Below, piece by piece: positions 56,466-64,000 of a DNA stretch of 64,000 nucleotides. The DNA comes from Neisseria weixii. GTDB lineage: Bacteria > Pseudomonadota > Gammaproteobacteria > Burkholderiales > Neisseriaceae. A program made the translations under genes and the position numbers. Every line of letters starts with the position of its first letter. Position 1 is the first letter of the stretch. Below the pieces are notes generated by a model, which saw nothing but the letters and a program-made list of their open reading frames with translations, was not told the DNA's origin and did not search any database. The stretch lies in NCBI RefSeq assembly GCF_002327085.1, contig NZ_CP023429.1, positions 1,736,001 to 1,800,000 on the forward strand, given 5' to 3'.

Positions 56466-56493
56466 AGGCCGTCTGAAACAGTTCAGACGGCCT
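56466..56493 (+). terminator. Inverted uptake pair between pobA and ligI
   Basis: AGGCCGTCTGAA (56466-56477) and TTCAGACGGCCT (56482-56493); the ligI ribosome site follows directly. Confidence 0.5.
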
Positions 56494-56498
56494 CATAG

Positions 56499-57429
<931 letters not shown>

Positions 57430-57493
57430 CCCCTTTCAGACGGCCTCCGGTTGCACCCGCCAAGCGGACACGTTATATTTGAACGCACAAAAT

Positions 57494-57535
57494 CAAAGGC
57501 CGTCTGAAACATTAAGTTTCAGACGGCCTTTTCTA
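57494..57535. terminator. Bidirectional terminator, ligI / ABC permease
   Basis: AAAGGCCGTCTGAAAC and its inverse form a 16-bp stem with a five-base loop, next to the permease stop at 57545. Confidence 0.75.
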
Positions 57536-57544
57536 TTCATTTAA

Positions 57545-58291
57545 TCAACGATGTACCACATTATAACGCTTTTCCAAACGCAGGAAGATCCAGCCCAGGC
57601 AAGTCGTCATCAGCAGATAAATCAGTGCCACGGCATACAGCGGCTCTTCATACACCGAATAGCGGCCGGAAATCGTGTTTTGCACATAAGCCAACTCGGC
57701 TACCGCAATCGCCGAGAGCAGCGAGCTGTCTTTCAGCAAGGTAATGAATTCATTTGCCAACGGCGGCAACATACGGCGCAACGCCTGCGGCAAAATCACA
57801 TAGCGCATCGCTTGCGGATAAGTTAAACCTAAGGAGCGCGCCGCTTCGATTTGGCCTTTGTCAATCGACTGGATACCTGCGCGGAAAATTTCCGTAATGT
57901 ACGCCCCCGCGTTCACCATCAAAGCCAGCGTACCGGCAATCAGCGCACCATAACCGCGACGCAGCTCCACCGCCGCATCACCGCTCACCAACCAACCGTC
58001 GGTCGGGTGAATCAGCGCAACCACCCAAATAAAGTACCAAATAAAAATCTGTACAAACAAAGGCGTACCGCGAAACAGCGTCACATACACCAGCGACAAC
58101 GTGCGCAACAGCCATGCCACCGCTTTGAGCAACACGCCGCCTTTTTCAAAATACACCAACCGCGCCAGCGCGCCGAACAAACCCAATACCGTGCCGCCTA
58201 AAGTTGCCACCAAAGTCAAACCCAGCGTGGTCAACGCGCCGTAGAAGAACATCCAGCGATATTCATAAATAATGTCAAAACGAAAATCCAT
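57545..58291 (-). CDS. Amino-acid ABC transporter permease (HisM/GlnP family)
   Basis: 248 residues with about five to six membrane spans. The EAA loop reads EAARSLGLTYPQAMRYVILPQALRRMLPPL, contacting the ATPase. Polar amino-acid type family. It stands alone: neither its ATPase nor its binding protein is in the window. An extra insert (about 92-112, HPTDGWLVSGDAAVELRR) is unusual. Substrate cannot be fixed from sequence. Confidence 0.85.
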   Translation of the reverse strand: MDFRFDIIYEYRWMFFYGALTTLGLTLVATLGGTVLGLFGALARLVYFEKGGVLLKAVAWLLRTLSLVYVTLFRGTPLFVQIFIWYFIWVVALIHPTDGWLVSGDAAVELRRGYGALIAGTLALMVNAGAYITEIFRAGIQSIDKGQIEAARSLGLTYPQAMRYVILPQALRRMLPPLANEFITLLKDSSLLSAIAVAELAYVQNTISGRYSVYEEPLYAVALIYLLMTTCLGWIFLRLEKRYNVVHR

Positions 58292-58667
58292 ATCCCGCTC
58301 TTATCAGAAGTTTCCGCCATGCCTGAAGCGCATGACGGCAAATCGTGGCAAATAAACGAGACATTTTACAAGAAAATACAAACTTTGAATGCCTTTTATC
58401 ACACAAATTTGATTTCAGACGGCCTTTTTACACTTAATATAGGCCGTCTGAAACCGTTGACTTCCACATCTACCGCACCCAACCATTTAATGACACAAGC
58501 CATGTTTCATATGTAAAAACCAAGAAAAACAATGCTGAATCGGCCGATAAAAATTGACCCCCCTAGCAAAAAAGCGGATAATCCGCCCATTCCGATTAAT
58601 TTTATTTCAGACGGCCTCCACGTATCTCAAGGCCGTCTGAAAACATTTATAAAACAAAGAACACAAG
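58292..58667. other. 376-bp intergenic region
   Basis: No gene. Two inverted uptake pairs (58414-58453 and about 58607-58640). Contains the divergent promoters of the ABC permease and the trhP-like gene; no clear hexamers. Confidence 0.4.
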
Positions 58668-60022
58668 ATGAAAGCGCCTGAATTACTCCTACCCGCCGGC
58701 GGTTTGGAACGCATGCGCGCCGCTTACGATTTCGGCGCGGATGCCGTGTATGCCGGTTCGCCGCGCTACTCGCTGCGCGCGCGCAACAACGAATTTGCCA
58801 AACTCGACGTGTTGGAACAAGGCATTAAAGAAGCGCACGAGCGCAATAAAAAATTCTTCCTGACCGTCAACACCTTGCCGCACAATTCCAAGCTGAAAAC
58901 CTTTGTGGCCGATATGGAACCTTTAATTGCCATGAAGCCCGACGCGCTGATTATGGCCGACCCCGGTCTGATTATGACTGTGCGCGAAAAATGGCCGGAT
59001 ATGCCGATTCACTTGTCGGTGCAAGCCAACACCACCAACTATTGGGGTGTAAAATTCTGGGAAAAAATCGGCGTGGAGCGCATCATCTTGTCACGCGAAT
59101 TAAGTATGGACGAAATCGCCGAAATCCGCCAGGAATGCCCGACACCGAATTGGAAGTGTTTATTCACGGCGCATTGTGTATTGCTTACTCAGGCCGTTGT
59201 TTATTATCAGGTTACTTCAACCACCGCGACCCCAACCAAGGCACCTGCACCAACTCTTGCCGCTGGGATTACAAAGTACACGATGCAGAAACCGACGACA
59301 TGGGTGATGCCAAACTGCTGCAAGGTTTCAACTTTGAAAAAGCACAGGAAGAAGCCAACCAAAACTTCGAAGGCATCAACGGCCAGCAGCGCCATCCTGC
59401 CGCCAACAAAGTATTCCTGATTGAAGAAAGCAACCGCCCGGGCGAATTCATGCCGATAATGGAAGACGAACACGGCACTTATATCATGAATTCCAAAGAC
59501 TTACGTGGCATTGAAGTGGTCGACAAACTCACCCGAATCGGCGTGGACAGCCTCAAAGTCGAAGGCCGCACCAAATCGCTGTATTACGTTGCCCGCGTGG
59601 CGCAAAGCTACCGCAAAGCGATTGACGATGCCGTCGCCGGCCGCCCGTTTGACTTGAGCCTGTTGAGCGAACTCGAAGGCTTGGCCAACCGCGGCTACAC
59701 CTCCGGCTTCTTGGAGCGCCACAAAACGCAAGATTACCAAAACTACCTCAACGGCCATTCCGTAGCGAAACAAAGCCAATACGTCGGCCATGTGACCGAC
59801 ATCGACAACGAAGGCTGGGCAACCGTTGAAGTGAAAAACCGCTTTGCCGTGGGCGACACCATCGAAATCATCCACCCGAGCGGCAACCAAACCATCACGC
59901 TTGAGCATATGACCCGCAAAGGCGAAGCAGTTGATGTCGCCCCTGGCAACGGTATTCAGGTGAAAATTCCAAATATGCAGGGCAAAGAAAAAGCCTTAGT
60001 GGCGCGGATTATGAATCCTTAA
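58668..60022 (+). CDS. trhP: U32-family tRNA uridine hydroxylation protein (one-base frameshift)
   Basis: About 451 residues. MKAPELLLPAGGLERMRAAY is the peptidase-U32 start; cysteines of CLLSGYFNHRDPNQGTCTNSCR carry the iron-sulfur cluster found in TrhP (YegQ), which helps make 5-hydroxyuridine at tRNA position 34. A C-terminal beta-barrel (GHVTDIDNEGWATVEVKNRF) follows. One C is missing at 59138-59140; restoring it gives ECPDTELEVFIHGALC. The homopolymer context suggests sequencing error. Other U32 paralogues (RlhA, UbiU/V) differ in length. Confidence 0.85.
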
Positions 60023-60036
60023 GTGAATGAAAAGAA

Positions 60037-60080
60037 AAAGGCCGTCTGAAAAGGTATGAAACATTTTCAGACGGCCTTTT
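60037..60080. terminator. Bidirectional terminator, trhP / beta-helix gene
   Basis: AAAAGGCCGTCTGAAAA and TTTTCAGACGGCCTTTT form a 16-17-bp stem between convergent genes. Confidence 0.8.
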
Positions 60081-60107
60081 ATCAATTTAATCAAATAGTA
60101 AGTTAAA

Positions 60108-61149
60108 TTATTTTATCGTGCGATTCTCACTAATTCGATTATGGCTACCCTCATCACGAATTATTCTACGGATGGGTAAGCGATAGATTTGGTTGTTCTC
60201 AACCACATTAAAATCGGCAAAGTCGCGGTTATCCAAACTACTGCCAAACGCATAGCCCGCATCTGCTTCACAATAATTGCGGTTGCCATGACGTGCACCC
60301 AGCCATACTGCCGGCAAGTGTCCTCTATATTTATGATAGTAAAACACATTTTGGCTTAAAGTATTGTAAGATGGCGTTTGGTGACGGATGGTGCCGCCTT
60401 CGCCGCAATTGCGGTAAAAATAAATACCGCCATGATTAAGCGCGGAAAAACGGTTATGGCTGAACGTATTATGTGCCGAGCCGTCAATGGTAATCAATTC
60501 CCGCTTTGATGTTTTGGCGTCAATATTATTACGGGTAAAGGTATTGTGGCCACTCTCTGCATCCAGATAAACAGCCACACTTTTGCTATGCCCTGTAATG
60601 CGGCTGTTGGCAACAGTCACATGATTCACACCCGGCGCCAGATACAAAGGAATACGGCCATTTCCGCTGATATTCATGTTTTCCAAACGAATACGGCTTG
60701 GCGCAGCTGCCTGCGCACGCTCCGTATGGCCGGCTTCAAGCGAAGACAAGCGCAATGCTTCCGCTTCCCCATTCGTCCCCATACCCATCACACGTACCGA
60801 ACCGGCCACTTTGCAGCCGCGAATGGTAAAGTTTTCCGGACGCAGCCATTGGTTTTGCTGTTTTTTGAGCGAATTACTATGCTGTCTCCACCCGTAATAT
60901 GGGTAGGTGCAACCGTATTGCCATTACAATCAAACACCTGATTGCTTGCCCCGCGCCCGTAAAATACAAACGTTTGCTAATGGTACGGTTTTTCGGCAAC
61001 GTGGCCGAGCAGGCAACTTCTACGCTGTTATGCTGAGCGGTTGCCGGTGCTAAAATTTCGTCTAATTGCGCTGGTGTGCAGGTTGCCGCCCATACAGGAA
61101 CCGCCGCCATTACCCCGCCTAGGCTGGCTAAAATTTTGATGGTTTTCAT
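60108..61149 (-). CDS. Exported right-handed beta-helix protein (two frameshifts)
   Basis: About 348 residues after repair. Signal peptide ending PVWA-ATCTP. The mature protein has NosD/pectate-lyase-like beta-helix turns (ITGHSKSVAVYLDAESGHNT, NTFSHNRFSALNHGG, SHNRISENR). Two single G losses, near 60950 (restores TGAGASNQVFDCNGNT) and near 60845 (restores NGWRPENFTIRGC), split it. Periplasmic or surface; function unknown, possibly polysaccharide binding or cleavage. Confidence 0.75.
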
Positions 61150-61455
61150 TTTTTATCGATTAATCATAAGATATAGAACACTCAACAGGCCGTCTAAAAA
61201 CTTGCCTGCCGACTTCAGACGGCTTTCTATCACAACACTCGGTATTTTTCAAAACAAACCCGCCCCAAACATTCAGACGGCCTTGATTCTTGACACTATT
61301 TCACGTTTTCGTTACTATTTCCCATTCACACTTTTATGCCGATTTGACACAGCTTGCGGGCACAAACAGCTAAAGCGTTTGCAGATGACATTTATTTCGA
61401 CTGCAAAACCAGCCCGTTGTGTCAGACATCGGGCTTTGTTGTATTTGAGAACATT
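61150..61455 (+). promoter_or_regulatory. metNIQ leader: promoter and two hairpins
   Basis: A sigma-70 promoter TTGACA (61290-61295), 17-base spacer, TACTAT (61313-61318). The untranslated leader of about 130 bases then contains two stem-loops: TTGCAG/CTGCAA (61379-61406) and AGCCCG/CGGGCT (61411-61435) followed by TTTGTTGT, which resembles a terminator. An uptake sequence lies at 61272. The structure could attenuate transcription in response to methionine, but I do not recognise a known riboswitch. Confidence 0.5.
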
Positions 61456-62193
61456 ATGATTATTTTAGACAAAGTTTCCAAACGCTACCAAACGCGCGAT
61501 AAATCGTGGTTTACAGCAGTGGGGCCGACCAGTTTGGAAATTAAAGACGGTGAAATTTTCGGTTTGATGGGCTATTCCGGCGCGGGCAAATCGACCTTAT
61601 TGCGGTTGATTAATCTGCTCGAGCGGCCGGATTCGGGACGTGTTTTGGTCGGCAATCAGGATTTGATGACGCTAAATGGCGCGCAGTTGCGTCAGGCACG
61701 GCAAAATATCGGTATGGTGTTCCAGCAGTTTAATCTGTTGAGCAACCGCACGGTGGCGGATAATGTGGCTTTTCCGTTGGAAATTGCCGGATGGCCGTCT
61801 GAAAAAATCCGTGCGCGCGTGGCGGAATGTTTGGAAATTGTCGGTTTGCAGGAGCGCGCCGGTCACTTCCCTGCCCAGCTTTCGGGCGGACAAAAGCAGC
61901 GTGTCGGCATTGCCCGCGCGTTAGCACCTAATCCGCAAGTGATTCTGGCCGACGAGCCGACTTCCGCGCTCGATCCGGCCACGACCCGCAGCGTGTTGGA
62001 GTGCTTGGAAGACATCAACAAACGCTTCAACGTCACCATCGTCATCGTGACCCACGAAATGAGCGTCATCCGCCGCTTGTGCGACCGTGCCGCCCTGCTG
62101 GACAACGGCCGCCTGTTGGAAGTGGTAGAAGTGAACAACAACCAAATTCATGCCCAATCGGAAATCGGGCGCGAACTGATTCGGGAGGATTGA
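61456..62193 (+). CDS. metN: Methionine ABC transporter ATP-binding protein
   Basis: 245 residues. Walker A GYSGAGKST, signature LSGGQKQRVGIARAL, Walker B VILADEPTSALD and the switch histidine VIVTHEMSV. The usual C-terminal regulatory (C2) domain of E. coli MetN, which binds methionine, is missing; the protein ends shortly after the nucleotide domain. Start at 61456. Confidence 0.92.
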   Translation: MIILDKVSKRYQTRDKSWFTAVGPTSLEIKDGEIFGLMGYSGAGKSTLLRLINLLERPDSGRVLVGNQDLMTLNGAQLRQARQNIGMVFQQFNLLSNRTVADNVAFPLEIAGWPSEKIRARVAECLEIVGLQERAGHFPAQLSGGQKQRVGIARALAPNPQVILADEPTSALDPATTRSVLECLEDINKRFNVTIVIVTHEMSVIRRLCDRAALLDNGRLLEVVEVNNNQIHAQSEIGRELIRED

Positions 62194-62194
62194 G

Positions 62195-62881
62195 ATGGCG
62201 GATTTGACTTTTTCCAAAGCCCTCGCCACCATCAGCGGCATGAAAGGTGAGATTTACCAAGCCTTGGGCGAAACCTTTATCATGGTCGGTTTATCCACCT
62301 TGTTTGCCGTGGTGTTCGGCACTTTATTGGGCGTGTTGCTGTTTGTCACTTCCAACCGCCAATTGCACTACAACAAGCCGCTGAATTTTGTGTTGGACAA
62401 CTTGGTCAATTTAATGCGCGCGTTTCCGTTTGTGATTTTGATGATTGCGCTGATCCCGGCCACCCGCGCCATCATCGGCAGCACCATCGGCCCTTACGCG
62501 GCTTCCCTGGTGTTGAGCGTTTCCGGCCTGTTTTATTTTGCCCGCTTGGTCGAGCAAAACCTGCGCGAAGTGCCGCGCGGTGTGATTGAAGCGTCGATCA
62601 GCATGGGGGCGACACCGCTCACCATCATCCGCAAAGTGCTGCTCAATGAAGCGCGCGCCGGCATGGTGTCCAGTATTACCGTATTGGCCATCGGCCTGCT
62701 CTCTTACAGCGCGGCGGCCGGTATGATCGGCGGCGGCGGCTTGGGCGACTTGGCCATCCGCTACGGCTATTACCGCTATCAAACCGAGGTCATTATCTTC
62801 ATCGTGGCGATTTTGGTGCTGATGGTGATTGCCATGCAGGGCTTGGGCAACTGGATTTCGCGCCGCCTCGACAAACGATAG
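62195..62881 (+). CDS. metI: Methionine ABC transporter permease
   Basis: 228 residues, five membrane helices. The EAA-type coupling loop GVIEASISMGATPLTIIRKVLL and GGGGLGDLAIRYGYYRY are those of MetI. Begins one base after the metN stop. Intact. Confidence 0.93.
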   Translation: MADLTFSKALATISGMKGEIYQALGETFIMVGLSTLFAVVFGTLLGVLLFVTSNRQLHYNKPLNFVLDNLVNLMRAFPFVILMIALIPATRAIIGSTIGPYAASLVLSVSGLFYFARLVEQNLREVPRGVIEASISMGATPLTIIRKVLLNEARAGMVSSITVLAIGLLSYSAAAGMIGGGGLGDLAIRYGYYRYQTEVIIFIVAILVLMVIAMQGLGNWISRRLDKR

Positions 62882-62896
62882 AAGAATTGTTTATAA

Positions 62897-62936
62897 AGGC
62901 CGTCTGAAAAATCATTCATCTTTTTTCAGACGGCAT
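62897..62936 (+). terminator. Inverted uptake pair between metI and metQ
   Basis: AGGCCGTCTGAAAAA and TTTTTTCAGACGGCAT; may lower or process the metNI-metQ transcript. Confidence 0.5.
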
Positions 62937-62974
62937 GTTATGATTTCTGCTACACACATTTAAGGAGTATCGTT

Positions 62975-63919
62975 ATGAACGTAAACAGCGTATTGAAAAC
63001 CTTCTCAGCCGCCGCTTTGGCCTTGGCTTTGGCCGCTTGCGGCGGGCAAAAACAAGAAGCCGCTCCGGCCGCTTCTGCCGCCTCACCGGCTGCCGACAGC
63101 ACCGGTGCCAAAAAAGAAATCGTCTTCGGTACCACCGTCGGCGACTTCGGCGACATGGTGAAAGAACAAATCCAACCGGCCTTGGAAAAGCAAGGCTACA
63201 CCGTGAAATTAATCGAATTTACCGATTATGTGCGACCTAACCTGGCTTTGGCCGAAGGTGAAATCGACATCAACGTCTTCCAACACAAACCATACTTGGA
63301 AGATTTCCGCAAAGAACACAAATTAGACATCGTGGAAGCCTTCCAAGTGCCGACCGCGCCATTGGGTTTGTATCCGGGCAAATTGGCCTCATTGGATGAC
63401 GTGAAAGAAGGCAGCAGCGTTTCCGCGCCAAACGACCCATCCAACTTCGCCCGTGCTTTGGTGATGTTGAACGAATTGGGCTGGGTCAAACTGAAAGACG
63501 GCATCAACCCATTGACCGCCTCTAAAAACGACATCGCCGAAAACCTGAAAAAAATCAAAATTGTCGAGCTGGAAGCCGCGCAATTGCCGCGTAGTCGCGC
63601 CGATGTTGACTTTGCCGTGGTAAACGGCAACTACGCCATGAGCAGCGGCATGAAACTGACCGAAACCCTGTTCCAAGAGCCTAGCTTTGCCTACGTCAAC
63701 TGGGCAGCCGTGAAAACCGCCGACAAAGACGCGCAATGGTTGAAAGACGTAGAAGCCGCCTATAATTCGGAAGAATTCAAATCTTACGCTAAACAACGCT
63801 TTGCCGGTTACAAATATCCTGCCGTATGGGGTGGTCAAGCTGCTGACGAAGCCAAAGTTGTCGCTGCTGAAGCCCAACAAGCCGCTTCAGAAGCATCTGC
63901 TGCTTCTGCCGCACAATGA
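62975..63919 (+). CDS. metQ: Methionine-binding lipoprotein
   Basis: 314 residues. Lipobox ALAAC (cysteine 22), then an Ala/Glu/Pro linker and the NlpA/MetQ fold (IVFGTTVGDFGDMVKEQIQ; DINVFQHKPYLEDF; RADVDFAVVNGNYA). The meningococcal homologue is the surface lipoprotein GNA1946. The last 25 residues are an unusual Ala/Glu/Ser-rich tail (EAQQAASEASAASAAQ). Delivers methionine to MetNI. AAGGAG ribosome site. Confidence 0.94.
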   Translation: MNVNSVLKTFSAAALALALAACGGQKQEAAPAASAASPAADSTGAKKEIVFGTTVGDFGDMVKEQIQPALEKQGYTVKLIEFTDYVRPNLALAEGEIDINVFQHKPYLEDFRKEHKLDIVEAFQVPTAPLGLYPGKLASLDDVKEGSSVSAPNDPSNFARALVMLNELGWVKLKDGINPLTASKNDIAENLKKIKIVELEAAQLPRSRADVDFAVVNGNYAMSSGMKLTETLFQEPSFAYVNWAAVKTADKDAQWLKDVEAAYNSEEFKSYAKQRFAGYKYPAVWGGQAADEAKVVAAEAQQAASEASAASAAQ

Positions 63920-64000
63920 TTGAGTCGTTTTGATTAAATATTAAATAGCTGCAATAAGGCCGAGACCTTTGCAAAATACCGGCCACCCCATCCAAACGGT

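Noticed and set aside
58319..58516. A 65-codon plus-strand frame between the ABC permease and trhP
   Set aside because: It spans two uptake sequences, has no ribosome site and no recognisable composition of a protein.
61379..61455. SAM riboswitch upstream of metN
   Set aside because: No recognisable SAM-I, SAM-II or SAM-III core; only two plain hairpins. I list it as an unknown leader instead.

Overview
The window comes from a Neisseria species. DNA uptake sequences are everywhere, mostly the AG form (AGGCCGTCTGAA), with a minority of the AT form (ATGCCGTCTGAA) and one AGGTCGTCTGAA variant. They often sit as inverted pairs after genes. The TCA gene block, a trimeric porin, metNIQ, a dRS3 element and a Correia-like element also fit Neisseria. 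The AG-dominated dialect points to a commensal rather than N. meningitidis or N. gonorrhoeae. I cannot name the species.

Layout. 0-5.3 kb: start of pyrC, a lipoprotein, tusA, a CNP1-like protein, a CueR-type regulator, a porin, a yqjDEK-like envelope cluster and a small membrane protein. 5.6-16.8 kb: a minus-strand central-metabolism block (lpdA, sucB, sucA, gltA, sdhE, sdhB, sdhA, sdhD, sdhC). 17-26.8 kb: ykvA, cysK, dapF, a TonB-domain protein, tRNA-Asn, a tannase-like lipoprotein, fdhD/fdhE and an MliC-like lipoprotein. 27.2-37.3 kb: a 10-kb integrative element in the 3' end of tRNA-Leu(UAG), all genes on the minus strand. It has an integrase, a FitAB-like toxin-antitoxin pair, an unknown coiled-coil cargo gene, AlpA, an HTH protein, a terminase small subunit, a zinc-finger/Toprim primase and a DUF927 helicase. 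The combination resembles phage-inducible chromosomal islands or P4-like satellites. Two arrays of GCGGGAAC iterons lie near its ends, and one of them brackets an AT-rich core like a replication origin.

37.4-42.8 kb: small MITE-like repeats, a GAF protein, ribA, tRNA-Val and tRNA-Asp, a conserved hypothetical, a tyrosine phosphatase, a GFA-family pseudogene and a broken LysR gene. 42.8-57.4 kb: a large aromatic-acid catabolic region that would take shikimate/quinate and 4-hydroxybenzoate through protocatechuate and the 4,5-cleavage branch to pyruvate and oxaloacetate. It holds two AAHS transporters, an AroE-like dehydrogenase, a QuiC-type dehydratase, PobA, LigI, GalD, LigJ and LigK. The ring-cleaving dioxygenase LigAB and the LigC dehydrogenase are not in the window. 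In the middle of this cluster sits a compact double-glycine-leader bacteriocin gene with a translationally coupled membrane-protein gene that is probably its immunity gene. 57.5-64 kb: an amino-acid ABC permease, a U32-family tRNA hydroxylation protein (trhP-like), a beta-helix protein and metN-metI-metQ.

Sequence quality matters here. Many genes, including indispensable ones (sucA, gltA, sdhA), are split by single-base deletions, mostly in short homopolymers, which looks like sequencing error. The catabolic cluster is hit more heavily and also has three in-frame amber codons and two longer deletions, so genuine decay there is possible but not proven.
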